From: Chloroflexota bacterium
GTDB lineage: Bacteria > Chloroflexota > Anaerolineae > J102
Direction: 5' to 3'
Length of the DNA: 55,376 nucleotides
Assembly (NCBI GenBank): GCA_029782215.1
Contig: JAKOVD010000099.1
Coordinates: 1-55,376 of the forward strand
The notes beneath the pieces were generated by a model. It made no database searches and was not told the DNA's origin. It saw only the letters and a program-made list of their open reading frames with translations. This document shows, one piece after another, positions 43,274 through 52,567 of this stretch (the first letter of the stretch is position 1; each line of letters starts with the position of its first letter). The translations under genes and the position numbers were made by a program.

Positions 43274-44413
43274 CTACGAACGCGGCGGCAGAACAAAGTC
43301 GAGATAGTTGTCAGGCTGAATCACCGCGTATTCGGCATCGGGATAGGCGGTCGTCCAGCTCTTCGGCGCAACAGGTGTCCGCTTCGGAGACCACTTGCAT
43401 TCGTAGCCAAAGAGCCGGCCGTCGTGTTCCTCAACGAGATCGATTTCCTGCTGATCATAGGTGCGCCAGAAATAGGTGTTGGCGTAGAGCGAACCGTAGG
43501 TACGGCGCTTAAGGCGCTCAATGACGATGAAATTCTCCCAAAGGGCGCCGATGTCGTTGCGCTGTGCAAGCGCATTGAACTGCGCAATCACCGCATTGCG
43601 AATACCATTGTCGAGAAAGTAGATCTTGGATTTGCTCGTGACTTCCTGGCGCAGATTCCGGCTAAAACCTCCCAAGCGAACAATGACGAAGGCCTGCTCA
43701 AGCAGATCGAGGTAGCGTTGCACCGTCTTGACGTCAACGCCAAGCTGTGTGCCCAGTTCCGAGAGTGACACCTCGCTCCCTACTTGGAATGCCAGGAGCC
43801 TGAGCAGATCGAGCAGCGTACGGGATCGCCTCACCCTATCGAAGACCAGAATGTCCTTGAGCAGATAGGAATTGGCGATCTCGGTCACGACCTCAATTCG
43901 CTCCCCTCGTGTCGCAGCCTGCAGGACCTCAGGATAGCTGCCAAAGACCAGGAAGTCCTCAAGCCGTTCGCGCAGTTCGAACCTGTTGTAGACCGAGAGC
44001 AGCTCAGACTGCGCCAGCGGATACAGCGTCAAGGTGCGTTTGCGGCCTGTCAGGGGTTCGCCTACCTGGCCGGTTAGCTCAAAGGAGGACGAGCCGGTGA
44101 CAACCACCCGGATGCCTGGCACCTGATCAACGATGATCTTGAGCCCCATGCCGATGTTCGGGATGTTCTGCGCTTCGTCGATGGCCAGCATCTCGTACCC
44201 TTCCACGTAGGGGAGAATCTGGCCGAAGTCCTGCGAGCCCAGAACCTGCTGTGTGCGCAGGTTGTCACCAGAATCCAGCTTGTACTTCAGCGGCGTGTCT
44301 TTGAGGTATGCCTGCAGCAGGGTGGTCTTCCCAACCCGGCGCGGGCCAAAGACAGCCAGAACCTTGTTCGGCTGTAAGAAGGCATCGAGCGGCTCGTAGG
44401 CGCGTGTAAACAT
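43274..44413 (-). CDS. AAA ATPase with DUF4143 domain
   Basis: 379 residues. Walker A is VFGPRRVGKTTLLQAY (about 21-36) and Walker B YEMLAIDEAQNIP near 75. The C-terminal DUF4143 part contains LGVDVKTVQRYLDLLEQAFV, a winged-helix-like segment, and the nuclease-like end YFWRTYDQQEIDLV with EYKWS-like YECKWSP. Family members are common in mobile or defence-related settings and their role is unclear. Its own 5' region carries a promoter overlapped by three CCAAATYCATG half-sites, so autoregulation is likely. It differs from its neighbours in having lower GC and being alone on its strand beside the cupin gene. Confidence 0.9.
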   Translation of the reverse strand: MFTRAYEPLDAFLQPNKVLAVFGPRRVGKTTLLQAYLKDTPLKYKLDSGDNLRTQQVLGSQDFGQILPYVEGYEMLAIDEAQNIPNIGMGLKIIVDQVPGIRVVVTGSSSFELTGQVGEPLTGRKRTLTLYPLAQSELLSVYNRFELRERLEDFLVFGSYPEVLQAATRGERIEVVTEIANSYLLKDILVFDRVRRSRTLLDLLRLLAFQVGSEVSLSELGTQLGVDVKTVQRYLDLLEQAFVIVRLGGFSRNLRQEVTSKSKIYFLDNGIRNAVIAQFNALAQRNDIGALWENFIVIERLKRRTYGSLYANTYFWRTYDQQEIDLVEEHDGRLFGYECKWSPKRTPVAPKSWTTAYPDAEYAVIQPDNYLDFVLPPRS

Positions 44414-44419
44414 GCGTGC

Positions 44420-44449
44420 ATCCTAGACCAAATCCATGTTTTTTGCCAA
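44420..44449 (-). promoter_or_regulatory. promoter of the AAA/DUF4143 gene
   Basis: TTGGCA (44449-44444) and TAGGAT (44425-44420) on the minus strand with an 18-nt spacer; the -10 lies only 7 nt from the start codon, giving a very short leader. Confidence 0.6.
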
Positions 44450-44478
44450 ATTCATGGAGTTTCAATCCATGAATTTGG
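44427..44478. promoter_or_regulatory. three-half-site operator upstream of the AAA/DUF4143 gene
   Basis: CCAAATTCATGGA (44446-44458) and TCCATGAATTTGG (44466-44478) form a perfect 13-bp inverted repeat with a 7-nt centre that overlaps the -35. A third half-site, CCAAATCCATG (44429-44439), lies in the promoter spacer. Confidence 0.7.
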
Positions 44479-44494
44479 TCCATCCCCTTGGCGT

Positions 44495-44530
44495 GCAGGT
44501 TGAAGGTCGGGTGCGCGACCTTCAACCTGC
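44495..44530. repeat. 15-bp hairpin built from GTTGAAGGT repeats
   Basis: GCAGGTTGAAGGTCG (44495-44509) pairs perfectly with 44516-44530. A further GAA-type unit follows to 44545. It could end transcription of the aldo/keto reductase gene on the minus strand, but there is no T-tract. Confidence 0.65.
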
Positions 44531-44548
44531 AACTTTCAACCTTTGACC

Positions 44549-45526
44549 CTACTGGCTCCAGGTCGTCGGATGGCGATCCCAACGGTGGGCGCGCAGGCGG
44601 GCGTGCAGATCGGCGGGCAGCGGCCCGGCCTCGCTGGTCGCCAGGTTCACCTGGACATGGCGCAGCCTGCGCATGCCGGGGATGATGGTGCTGACGGTGG
44701 GGTGGTTCAGGATGAAGCGCATGGCCATGTCGGGCAGTGTCAGGCCGGCGTCCGCGGCGATGGGCTTGAGCGCATCGGCGCGCGCGACCGAAGGAATCAG
44801 GTTCTCAGGCACGAAATACGTATTCCGCCAGTCACCCGCGGGCCAGGTCGAATCCACCGTCAGGTTGCCGGTCAGGGTGCCCTCGTCAAAGGGCACACGG
44901 GCGATGACGGCCACGTCGTGGGCGGCGCAGGCCGGGAACAGCTCATCCTCCGGGTTCTGGTCGAAGATGTTGTAGATCACCTGCACCGCGTCGATCAGCC
45001 CGCTGCGCACGGCATCGACACCGTTCCAGGGCTCCCAGCGGTTGATGCTGATGCCGACGGCCCCGATCAGCCCCTGTCGCTTCAGCTCTTCCAGCCTCTT
45101 GGCCCAACGGTCATCCTTCACCCAGCTATCCTCCCAGGTGTGGAACTGGATCAGGTCCACGCTCGGCAGGTCCAGATTCTTCAGACTGCGGTGTATGTAT
45201 TCCTCGATGTGGTCGGGCGGAAAGCAGTCGTCGAGCGTATACTCGCGGCGGCTGGGCCACTTGAAGTTCTTGGGCGGGATCTTGGTGGCCGTGTAGAGGC
45301 GAACGCCGGGGTTCTGGCGGACCAGCCTCCCCAGCAGACCCTCGCTGTGGCCGGCGCCATAGCCCCAGGCGGTGTCGAAGAAGTTGCAGCCCAGGTCGAC
45401 GGCAGCCTGGAGTGACGCCATCGACTCCTCATCCTCAGAGCCGGTCCAGCCCCCCATCCCCCACATGCCGTAGCCAACCTCGCTGACCATCCAGCCGGTG
45501 CGTCCGAAACGTCGATGCTTCATCAT
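44549..45526 (-). CDS. aldo/keto reductase
   Basis: 325 residues, (beta/alpha)8 barrel using NADPH. The catalytic tetrad is visible as D in FFDTAWGYG, Y in the same segment, K in YTATKIPPK and H in LIQFHTWED. The phosphate-binding end reads TIIPGMRRLRHVQVNL. The natural carbonyl substrate is unknown. GGAGG lies 8 nt before ATG 45526, preferred over 45541. It follows the Gfo/Idh/MocA gene by 106 nt on the same strand, a pairing common in sugar metabolism. Confidence 0.92.
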   Translation of the reverse strand: MMKHRRFGRTGWMVSEVGYGMWGMGGWTGSEDEESMASLQAAVDLGCNFFDTAWGYGAGHSEGLLGRLVRQNPGVRLYTATKIPPKNFKWPSRREYTLDDCFPPDHIEEYIHRSLKNLDLPSVDLIQFHTWEDSWVKDDRWAKRLEELKRQGLIGAVGISINRWEPWNGVDAVRSGLIDAVQVIYNIFDQNPEDELFPACAAHDVAVIARVPFDEGTLTGNLTVDSTWPAGDWRNTYFVPENLIPSVARADALKPIAADAGLTLPDMAMRFILNHPTVSTIIPGMRRLRHVQVNLATSEAGPLPADLHARLRAHRWDRHPTTWSQ

Positions 45527-45632
45527 GATTATAGCCTCCAAGCAAGTTTGTTCGTTGAGTGGTTAGTTGTGCGGCGTCCCCGCGGCGAGCGTCGCGTGAC
45601 GGCGAGCGCACCGGGCAGGCCAACCAGGAAGA

Positions 45633-46631
45633 TCATGCCACGGACACCGGGGCGCCCCCTGAGGCTGCCGAAGCGACGATGGCGTCATAGAGCCTGGCCA
45701 TGCGCAGGCCGACCTCCGGCGGGCAGGGGTTGGCCAACTCCCCGCGGCGGACCGCCAGGAACTGCTCCCAAACGCCTAGCGACGGCGGCAGCGGCACACG
45801 CCGCAGCGCCGTCCGGCCGGCTCGCTGGATGTCGAGCCGCTCACCCCAGATACCGGTGCGCAGGATGGCCTTGTCGCAAAAGACGCGAACATCCGACTCG
45901 CACGAAGGAATTGCCTCGCCGCAGCCGTGCATCGACACCCAGGCGCCCGAACGCAGACGCCCGATCACCACGCCCATCGTCTCGACGGGCCGGCCCCGGT
46001 TGTCGAGCCACGCCGACACCTCGGTGAACCCCTCCCCTGCCAGGTCCACAACGGTGTTGAGCATGTGCGCGCCGGTGTCGAACAGGAAGCCGCCGCCCGC
46101 CATCTCCGGGACCTGGCGCCAGGTGTTGGCGGTGTTGGGACCCCAATTCTGCCAGGCGGTGGCGCTGATGCTCAGCAGCCTTCCCAGCTCACCGCTCCGC
46201 AGCATACGGGCGGCGGCGCGGATTTGCGGTGACAGGCTGCCCGGAAAGGCGACCACCAGCAGCCTGCCGGTACGCTCCTGGGCGGCGATCAGGCTCACAG
46301 CCTCGGCTGCGTTCATGACCATCGGTTTCTCGAGCAGCACGTCCAACCCTGCCGCCATGCACGCCACGGTCTGCTCGTGGTGGAAGACGTGCGGGGTGAT
46401 GATGAAGGCGGCGTCCAGCGGATAGGTCGCCAGCAGCCGGCCCAGGTCGGGCTCGTTGGGCGGCACCGCCAGACCCGCCGCAGCGAAGAGCGCCGCCGTC
46501 TCGTCGTAGGCCGTGCGCGAGGGCTCGCACACGGCCGTGATGGTCGTCGTATCCTGCTGCTGCATGAGGTTGTGAATATGGTAGCGGGCCATGCCGCCGC
46601 AGCCGATCAGCGCCAGCCTTGTAGTTGTCAC
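45633..46631 (-). CDS. Gfo/Idh/MocA family oxidoreductase
   Basis: 332 residues. The N-terminal Rossmann domain starts [17 protein letters not shown], with the EKP motif in [11 protein letters not shown] that binds the nicotinamide and holds the catalytic Lys. The C-terminal beta-sheet domain has [18 protein letters not shown], where Asp and His lie in the substrate site. It acts on sugars or inositols; which one is unknown. It lies upstream of the aldo/keto reductase gene and shares its direction. Confidence 0.92.
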   Translation of the reverse strand: MTTTRLALIGCGGMARYHIHNLMQQQDTTTITAVCEPSRTAYDETAALFAAAGLAVPPNEPDLGRLLATYPLDAAFIITPHVFHHEQTVACMAAGLDVLLEKPMVMNAAEAVSLIAAQERTGRLLVVAFPGSLSPQIRAAARMLRSGELGRLLSISATAWQNWGPNTANTWRQVPEMAGGGFLFDTGAHMLNTVVDLAGEGFTEVSAWLDNRGRPVETMGVVIGRLRSGAWVSMHGCGEAIPSCESDVRVFCDKAILRTGIWGERLDIQRAGRTALRRVPLPPSLGVWEQFLAVRRGELANPCPPEVGLRMARLYDAIVASAASGGAPVSVA

Positions 46632-46749
46632 GGAGTTCTCGTCCTCCTGGGAGTGGCCAATGTTGGTCCGATTCTACGCCCCGCCCGCAGACGCCGCAAC
46701 TTGGCTCAGTGACGTGACCCCCGTTAGTCCCGTAGGGGTGATCCCCCCC

Positions 46750-46779
46750 GTGGCCGCCCAATCCGTGGCCGCCCAATCC
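46750..46779. repeat. 15-bp tandem duplication
   Basis: GTGGCCGCCCAATCC occurs twice in a row in the spacer between two genes. No function is evident. Confidence 0.8.
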
Positions 46780-46786
46780 GCCGGGC

Positions 46787-46822
46787 AAAAAGCGACGGGA
46801 CCGGAGGGTATCCGGTCCCGTC
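46787..46822 (-). terminator. terminator of hsp20
   Basis: GACGGGACCGGA (46794-46805) pairs with TCCGGTCCCGTC (46811-46822) around a 5-nt loop; on the minus strand it is followed by GCTTTTTG. Confidence 0.85.
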
Positions 46823-46853
46823 TGTGAGGAGAGAGGGGTGAAAAGGGTTGCGG

Positions 46854-47306
46854 TTAGTTGGCTTTGACGCTGACGGCGATCTTCTTGGGCTTGACTTCTT
46901 CGGCCTTGGGGACATTCAGGGTCAGCACGCCGTCCACGTAGTCGGCGGTGATGGCATCGGCCTTCACCGGGGTGGGCAGGGTGATGGCACGCTCGAACTT
47001 ACCGAAGCGGCGCTCCCTGAGGTGATACTGGGCATCCTCGAACTCCTGGGCGCCGCTCACCTCGGCCCTGATCGTGAGCACGTTGTCGGTCAACGTGATC
47101 TCGAAGTTGTCAGGTTGGGCGCCGGGGAGGGAGGCCTTGACGACAAAACCTTCGCCGGTCTCGGCCACGTCGAGGGGCAGGGTGTACAGGTGAGGCTGCG
47201 CCCAGACGCCGGCGCTCTCAAAAGCCTCATTGACCAGCCGGTCCATGGCATTGCGCCAGGCAGCCATCTCACGTTCGATAGGGTCACGGCGGACGATCAT
47301 ACGCAT
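46854..47306 (-). CDS. Hsp20/alpha-crystallin small heat-shock protein
   Basis: 150 residues. A short N-terminal arm (MRMIVRRDPIEREMAAWRNA) leads to an alpha-crystallin domain at about 42-140: LPLDVAETGEGFVVKASLPG, TLTDNVLTIRAE and the closing DYVDGVLTLNVPKAE, the A-x-x-x-GVL motif. These proteins hold unfolding proteins in large oligomers. AGGAGG lies 9 nt upstream of the ATG. No CIRCE or HAIR operator was found in the 170-nt upstream spacer, which has two CCATAAGT copies instead (near 47394 and 47433). Confidence 0.93.
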   Translation of the reverse strand: MRMIVRRDPIEREMAAWRNAMDRLVNEAFESAGVWAQPHLYTLPLDVAETGEGFVVKASLPGAQPDNFEITLTDNVLTIRAEVSGAQEFEDAQYHLRERRFGKFERAITLPTPVKADAITADYVDGVLTLNVPKAEEVKPKKIAVSVKAN

Positions 47307-47477
47307 GGTAGGGTACCTCCTGGGGATTTATAGATAGGTGATGTGGATACGGGCTTGATTCTGCAAGGGGTGCGCTTGCATCAGCGCTTACAACCATAAG
47401 TAAACGCCGGACGCGTTAGTACCGCGTTTGATGACCATAAGTGATCCGTTAGCGTTTCCCAGTCCCAGCAAGAAACG

Positions 47478-49202
47478 TCAGCGCGCCACCAGCACCGGCT
47501 GCCAGGCCCTGCGCAGTATCTCGTCCACCGTACTCCCCAACACCACCTCGACCACCGGCCGGGCCCCATAGCCCCCGATCACGATGACATCAGCCCCTTG
47601 AAACGCCGCCACGCGCAGGATGGCCTCCGCTTCCGGCCCGTACTCCAGATCGTAGGCCGCGGACACGCCCTGCGCCTCCAGGTAGGAACGCGCACGCGCC
47701 GTCACCTCGCCGGTCTCCAACCCCTCCTGCTCGACCGTCAGCACGCAGAGCGAGGCGCCCCAGCGCCCGGCCATGTAGGCGGCCACGAACAGCCCTTCCG
47801 TGGCCTTGGGACTGCCATCATAGGCCAGCAGGACGCGCTTCATCTCCGTGCGCTTGCCCGGCAGCGCCAGCACCGGACGGCTGCTCCGCCGGATCAACGT
47901 GCGAAAGCCGGAGTCGAGCCGTTCCAGGGTGCTTACGCCGGGAGGATGGTTGAGCTTCATGAGCAGGAGGTCGGTCCCGGCCAACTGCTCGCCGATGGCG
48001 CGTGTCACGTCTCCCACCGCCAGGTCCAGCCGGCCTGCCACCGCCGCCGCCTCCCGGCGCCGCTCGAACTCGTCCCAGATCGCCTGCGCCTCAGGTCCGC
48101 GCAGATCCGCCACTGCCGGCACGACGTGCAGACCGTGCACGGCGCTGCCCTCGCGCTGGGCGATGACAAAGGCCTGCTCCAACGCCTGCCAGCTCTCCTT
48201 GTCCCCGCGCACCGGGACCAGGATGTCGGCAAACAGGCGTTCCTCGCCGCGTTCCCGGCGCCGTACCCGCCGCCAGTCGCCGGGCGCCGGACCGGCGTCG
48301 AGGCTGTCAGGCAGCAAGAGGTCGCGCAGGCGTTCGCCCAACCGCGACATCGAGCCGGGGCGCTTTCCCGGCGCCGGCTCCGGCGTCTTCCCGACAAGAG
48401 TAGGCGGCCCGGATTCGAGCATTCGCAGCAGAACCGTCCGGTGCTCCACCAGCCAAAGGTACAGGTCGGTCTCGGTGCGGCGGGGAAAATGCACGGCCAG
48501 GCCCTGCGACCGCAGCATCTGCACCACGGGGGTGTAGACCTCGTCGTACCACCGCGCCACCGCCTCGCCAAAGGCCACCTCGTGGCGCGTGGGGCCGGCC
48601 ATGCGCCAGCGCTGGACCGTGATGTGTTCCTCCAGCAGCCGGTAGCCGCCCGGCGCCGTCAGCGCCAGCCGCGCCTCCGGGCGCAGCTCGTCCAGCCGCG
48701 TGCGGTTCAGGAACAGGGCATACTCTGCCTGGATGATCAGGTCCTCGATCCGCTCGGCCTGCGGCAGCGGGCTGGCCAGGGGCAGGGTCTCCACCCAGGC
48801 CAGGATCGAGGACAGCCCCTGGGCCTCCGCTTCGGCCACGCGCTCGCCGCCCCACAGCACATAGAAGCCGTCGGCGATCTGGTAGGCTTCGATGGCCGGC
48901 CCGGTGTTCGGGCCTTCTGCCGGCGTCCCCATGCTGGCGGCATAGCCCGCGGGCGCGCCGAGAAACCAGTCCGCCAGGTCCGGGTAGCCTTCACTGGCGC
49001 CGATCACGGCCGGCAGCGGTACGTCAAGCTGCGCCCGCCGCTTGCGCGCCGCCCGCACCTGCTGCCGGGTTTCCACGTCCGACAGACCGCTGGCGGCCTG
49101 CAGGAAGAGCCGCTTGGTGACCTGCTCCAGCGCCTCACGGCGGCGGGCGTCCTGGAAATCGCGCAGGGCCCGGGAATAGCCGGGCATCGGCGAGGTCGTC
49201 AC
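47478..49202 (-). CDS. universal stress protein with degenerate ParB-like N-terminal domain
   Basis: 574 residues. Residues 1-270 match the N-terminal module of chloroflexal Usp fusions: YSRALRDFQDARRREAL, a ParB-like box DGFYVLWGGERVAEAEAQG (111-129), YALFLNRTRLDELRP and FPRRTETDLYLWLVEHR. In relatives the box reads D-G-N-H-R; here it is W-G-G-E-R, so the nucleotide or metal site is probably lost. Two Usp domains follow (about 325-455 and 457-574); the second has LLAYDGSPKATEGLFVAAYM and VIVIGGYGARPVVEVVLGST, a nucleotide-binding loop. It may sense stress or energy state. It ends next to hsp20 and starts 8 nt after the M20 gene. Confidence 0.88.
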   Translation of the reverse strand: MTTSPMPGYSRALRDFQDARRREALEQVTKRLFLQAASGLSDVETRQQVRAARKRRAQLDVPLPAVIGASEGYPDLADWFLGAPAGYAASMGTPAEGPNTGPAIEAYQIADGFYVLWGGERVAEAEAQGLSSILAWVETLPLASPLPQAERIEDLIIQAEYALFLNRTRLDELRPEARLALTAPGGYRLLEEHITVQRWRMAGPTRHEVAFGEAVARWYDEVYTPVVQMLRSQGLAVHFPRRTETDLYLWLVEHRTVLLRMLESGPPTLVGKTPEPAPGKRPGSMSRLGERLRDLLLPDSLDAGPAPGDWRRVRRRERGEERLFADILVPVRGDKESWQALEQAFVIAQREGSAVHGLHVVPAVADLRGPEAQAIWDEFERRREAAAVAGRLDLAVGDVTRAIGEQLAGTDLLLMKLNHPPGVSTLERLDSGFRTLIRRSSRPVLALPGKRTEMKRVLLAYDGSPKATEGLFVAAYMAGRWGASLCVLTVEQEGLETGEVTARARSYLEAQGVSAAYDLEYGPEAEAILRVAAFQGADVIVIGGYGARPVVEVVLGSTVDEILRRAWQPVLVAR

Positions 49203-49210
49203 GGTGCAGG

Positions 49211-50596
49211 TCAGGCGCCGGCAGCCGCCAGCCGGTCGAAGTAATGGATCACGGTGTCGATGCCGCGGTAGAAGTTGGGCAGGTGCATCGATTCGTTGGG
49301 GGCGTGAATGTTGTCCTCGTGCAGGCCCAGGCCCATCATCACCACCGTCGCGCCGAGCACGTCCTGGAAGTCGGCCACAATCGGGATCGACCCACCCTCG
49401 CGCACGTAGAGAGGGCGGGCGCCGAACCCGCGGGCGTAGGCCTCATCGGCGGCGGCCATCGCCGGGCGCCGGTAATCGATGACCGCTGGGCGGGCGGACC
49501 CCAGCACGCGCACATCGACGTGCACGGTGGGTGGTGCAAGGGCGCGGATGGCCGCAGTGACCAGGCCGGCGATCTCCTGCGGGTCCTGGTCGGGCACCAG
49601 GCGGAACGAGAACTTGGCCAGCGCCCGCGCCGGGATCACGGTCTTCTTGCCGGCGCCGGTGAAGCCGCCGGGCAGGCCGTGGATGTCAAAGGTGGGCCGT
49701 GTGCTGGCGCGCTCGGCCGTGCTGAATCCCTGCTCGCCCGCCAGCGCCGGGGCGCTGGTCAGGCGCAGCACGGCGGCATCGTTCATCGGCGAGCGCGCCA
49801 TCAGGGCGCGCTCCTCGGCGTCGAGCGGCCGCACCCGGTCATAGAATCCTGGCACCAGGATGCGGCGGCTGTTGGCGTCCTGCAGCCCTGCCAGGATACG
49901 CACCAGCACGTTGAAGGGATTGTCGACGGCGCCGCCGTAGACGCCGGAGTGCAGGTCACTCGCCGGACCTCGCACCTCCATCTCCAGATGAACGCCGCCG
50001 CGCACACCGTAGGCGAGCAAGGGCGTCTGCGGATCGTGGATGGCGCCGTCGCAGATGAGGACGGCGTCCGCCGCCAGGCGTTCCCGCTCCGCCCGCACAA
50101 AGGCGGGCATGTGCGGGCTGGAGGTTTCCTCTTCGCCTTCAAGCATTACCTTCAGGTTGACGGGCAGGGCGCCCCCCGCCAGGTAGGACTCCGCGGCCGC
50201 CAGCACGGCAAAAGCCTGGCCCTTGTCGTCCGAGGCGCCGCGACAGTAGAGCTTGTCGCCGGCCACGGTGGGCTGGAAGGGCGGCGTCCGCCACTCGGCG
50301 AGCGGGTCGACCGGCTGTACGTCATAGTGACCGTAGACCAGTAGGGTGGGTGCGTGCGTCCCGGCCCCCAGCCATTCGCCGTAGACGACGGGGTAGCCGG
50401 CGGTGGGCAGGAGCGCGACCCCGTGCAGACCGATTGCGCTCAGGCGCGCGGCCAGCCAGTGAGCAGTCCGGTCGATGTCGCCGGCGTGCTGCGGTAAGGT
50501 GCTGACGCTGGGGATGGCCAGCAGGTCGCAGAGATCGTCCAGGAAATGGGTTTGGTGTGCCCGGGCATAGCCCAGGGCGTTTTCAAGAGCGGACAT
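49211..50596 (-). CDS. M20 family metallopeptidase/dipeptidase
   Basis: 461 residues. Di-zinc ligands are in LLVYGHYDVQPVDP (His, then Asp), RGASDDKGQAF (bridging Asp) and LEGEEETSS (catalytic Glu and ligand Glu), with a late His in NIHAPNES. A lid/dimerisation domain is inserted at about 190-355 (LHSGVYGGAVDNPFNVLV). This is the layout of dipeptidases of the CPG2/CNDP group. Substrate unknown. It ends 8 nt before the Usp fusion gene, so the two form an operon. Confidence 0.92.
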   Translation of the reverse strand: MSALENALGYARAHQTHFLDDLCDLLAIPSVSTLPQHAGDIDRTAHWLAARLSAIGLHGVALLPTAGYPVVYGEWLGAGTHAPTLLVYGHYDVQPVDPLAEWRTPPFQPTVAGDKLYCRGASDDKGQAFAVLAAAESYLAGGALPVNLKVMLEGEEETSSPHMPAFVRAERERLAADAVLICDGAIHDPQTPLLAYGVRGGVHLEMEVRGPASDLHSGVYGGAVDNPFNVLVRILAGLQDANSRRILVPGFYDRVRPLDAEERALMARSPMNDAAVLRLTSAPALAGEQGFSTAERASTRPTFDIHGLPGGFTGAGKKTVIPARALAKFSFRLVPDQDPQEIAGLVTAAIRALAPPTVHVDVRVLGSARPAVIDYRRPAMAAADEAYARGFGARPLYVREGGSIPIVADFQDVLGATVVMMGLGLHEDNIHAPNESMHLPNFYRGIDTVIHYFDRLAAAGA

Positions 50597-50640
50597 GGAA
50601 TGGTTTCGTTTGAGTCTGGAATGAGAAGAAAAGTGAGCCT

Positions 50641-50685
50641 AAAAGAAAGCGCCGGTCCCCCTGCCGTCGGCAGGGGGACCGGCGC
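50641..50685 (-). terminator. terminator of ald
   Basis: A 17-bp stem (50649-50665 with 50669-50685) around a GTC loop; on the minus strand it is followed by TTTCTTTT. Confidence 0.9.
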
Positions 50686-50702
50686 CATCCTCCTGCCAGG
50701 GC

Positions 50703-51812
50703 CTAAAGAAGCTGCGCCAACGGTGTACTGGGCAGTCCGAATGCCTCCGCCACGGCCGGATAGGTGACATGGCCTTTGTAGGTGTTCACCCCGAGCGCCA
50801 ACGCCCGATCGGCGGCAACCGCGCCTTCCAGCCCCAGGTTGGCCAGCTTGGCCACATAGGGCAGCGTCGCATTGCTCAAACCGTAGGTGCTGGTGCGCGG
50901 CACAGCGCCGGGCATGTTGGTAACGCAGTAGTGCAGGACGTTGTCCACGTAGTAGACGGGATCCGAGTGCGTGGTCGGCCGCGTCGTCTCGATGCAGCCG
51001 CCCTGGTCGACGGCCACGTCCACGATCACGGCGCCCCGCTTCATCATGCTCACCATCTCGCGCGTCACCAGCCGTGGGGCTTTCGCCCCCTTGATCAGCA
51101 CCGCCCCGACCAACAGGTCGGCGCGCTTGGCCGCCTCGGCGATGGTGTATGGGTTCGAGGCCAGGGTGGTGAGGTTGCCCTTGAGCACTTCCGACAGGTA
51201 CCGCAGCCGTTCCAGGTTCTGGTCGATGATGGCAACGTTGGCGCCCATGCCCAGGGCAATCTGGGCGGCATGGGTGCCCACCACGCCCCCGCCGATGATG
51301 ATCACGTCGCTGGCGCGCACGCCCGGCACGCCGCCCAGCAGCTTGCCGCGGCCGCCATTGGCCCGTTCCAGGTAGTGCGCCCCCACCTGCACCGACATCC
51401 GCCCCGCCACCTCGCTCATCGGCGTCAGCAGGGGCAGGTGCCCGTTGGCGGGCTCCACGGTCTCATAGGCCACCCCCGCCACCTTGCTCTCGAGCATGGC
51501 ATGGGTCAGGCGCTCTTCGGCCGCCAGGTGCAGGTAGGTGAAGAGCACCAGGTCAGGACGCAGGAACGCGTACTCGCTGGGCTGCGGCTCCTTGACCTTG
51601 ACCACGAGCTGCGCCGACCACGCATCCGCGGCCGTCGGCACGATCTTGGCCCCCATGCGCGCGTACTCCGGGTCATCGAAGCCGCTCTCTTCGCCGGCGC
51701 TGCTCTCGATCAACACCTGGTGCCCCTGGTCGACCAGGAGCTTGACGCCACCCATCGACATGCCGACGCGGTACTCGTTGTCTTTGATTTCCTTGGGAAC
51801 CCCGATGATCAT
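50703..51812 (-). CDS. ald: alanine dehydrogenase
   Basis: 369 residues, usual length. It starts [20 protein letters not shown], the N-terminal catalytic domain has [17 protein letters not shown] with the conserved Lys and [14 protein letters not shown] with the catalytic His. The NAD-binding domain begins [20 protein letters not shown] (GxGxxG). It reversibly converts alanine to pyruvate and ammonia. A good ribosome-binding site (AAGGAAGG) precedes ATG 51812. It has its own strong terminator, and its upstream spacer is made of GTTGAA-type repeats. Confidence 0.96.
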   Translation of the reverse strand: MIIGVPKEIKDNEYRVGMSMGGVKLLVDQGHQVLIESSAGEESGFDDPEYARMGAKIVPTAADAWSAQLVVKVKEPQPSEYAFLRPDLVLFTYLHLAAEERLTHAMLESKVAGVAYETVEPANGHLPLLTPMSEVAGRMSVQVGAHYLERANGGRGKLLGGVPGVRASDVIIIGGGVVGTHAAQIALGMGANVAIIDQNLERLRYLSEVLKGNLTTLASNPYTIAEAAKRADLLVGAVLIKGAKAPRLVTREMVSMMKRGAVIVDVAVDQGGCIETTRPTTHSDPVYYVDNVLHYCVTNMPGAVPRTSTYGLSNATLPYVAKLANLGLEGAVAADRALALGVNTYKGHVTYPAVAEAFGLPSTPLAQLL

Positions 51813-51830
51813 GGCCGGCCTTCCTTAGCA

Positions 51831-51878
51831 GGTTAGAGGTTGAAGGTTGAACGTTGAATGTTCGCCGTTGAACGTGCG
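51831..51878. repeat. GTTGAA-type repeat upstream of ald
   Basis: Units GGTTAGAGGTTGAAGGTTGA, ACGTTGAATGTT and CCGTTGAACGT in the ald 5' spacer. Confidence 0.65.
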
Positions 51879-51983
51879 GCGGCTGCCGCAGGACATGCGC
51901 ACGCCCACCGCTCTGTGGAAGTATACCGCCGTCAGACTGCAAGCCGCGAAGCGCCCAGACCTCGAAACAGCCCTGCCGGCGCG

Positions 51984-52379
51984 CTAGGCCGGCAGCCCCC
52001 CTGCCTGCATCTCGCCGGGCATGCCGATAAAGTCCGAGATGGTGAAGACGACGGCGCCGATCTCCCGCGTGACCACGTGCATCAGCACCTGGTGCGCGCC
52101 CTGGGCCAGGGCGACGCCGCGCACGCGCACGCGCACCTCGCGTCCCATCTCCAGCGGGAAAGGCCGCTTATCGCTGACGGCGGCGGCAGAGCGCGGCTTG
52201 GCCGCGGTCAGCGTCACCTGCTCACCTTCGAAAGGAACTCCGTCGACCTCAAGCGGGCCAAGGGCGATAACGGTGGCGGGCGCGACGCGGTTCATCAAGG
52301 TGAACTCAATGCCGTCGTCGACGTTGCGCAGGCTGGCGCTGACGTAGAAGCGGCGTAGTAAGGAAGGGGGAAGGATCAC
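51984..52379 (-). CDS. small conserved beta-rich protein of unknown function
   Basis: 131 residues, starting with GTG 52379 as MILPPSLLRRFYVSASLRNV, with GGAGG 7 nt upstream. Contents include FTLMNRVAPATVIALGPLEV, VRVRGVALAQGAHQVLMHVV and a C-terminal tail ending in GGLPA. The pattern suggests an immunoglobulin-like or jelly-roll beta sandwich. I recall similar proteins in Chloroflexota annotated only as conserved or mis-named as an HMG-CoA reductase; I cannot assign a function. It stands alone between ald and the FAD oxidoreductase. Confidence 0.75.
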   Translation of the reverse strand: MILPPSLLRRFYVSASLRNVDDGIEFTLMNRVAPATVIALGPLEVDGVPFEGEQVTLTAAKPRSAAAVSDKRPFPLEMGREVRVRVRGVALAQGAHQVLMHVVTREIGAVVFTISDFIGMPGEMQAGGLPA

Positions 52380-52536
52380 CAGGAACCTCCAGGGTCCTCA
52401 AAGGGCGCCTCGGGAGAGCATGAGGGACCTTGAGGGGCGACTTTGCCGGATTTCAGGCGACTTTGCCCGATACTTGTACAGTCTACACAGGCGGCGGGAC
52501 CCTGGCAATACCGCGCTGCGTCATAGCTTTCGCGCC

Positions 52537-52567
52537 GGTGCGACGCACTTCGGAGGTGCGTCGCACC
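52537..52567. repeat. palindromic repeat (GTGCGTCGCA family), copy 2
   Basis: GGTGCGACGCAC and GTGCGTCGCACC pair over 12 bp (14 with a G-U pair). It ends on the stop codon of the FAD oxidoreductase gene, as copy 1 begins on a stop codon. Confidence 0.85.

Noticed and set aside
47598..49244. 548-codon open frame on the plus strand
   Set aside because: Antisense shadow of the universal-stress fusion gene, rich in Arg/His/Gln without any motif.
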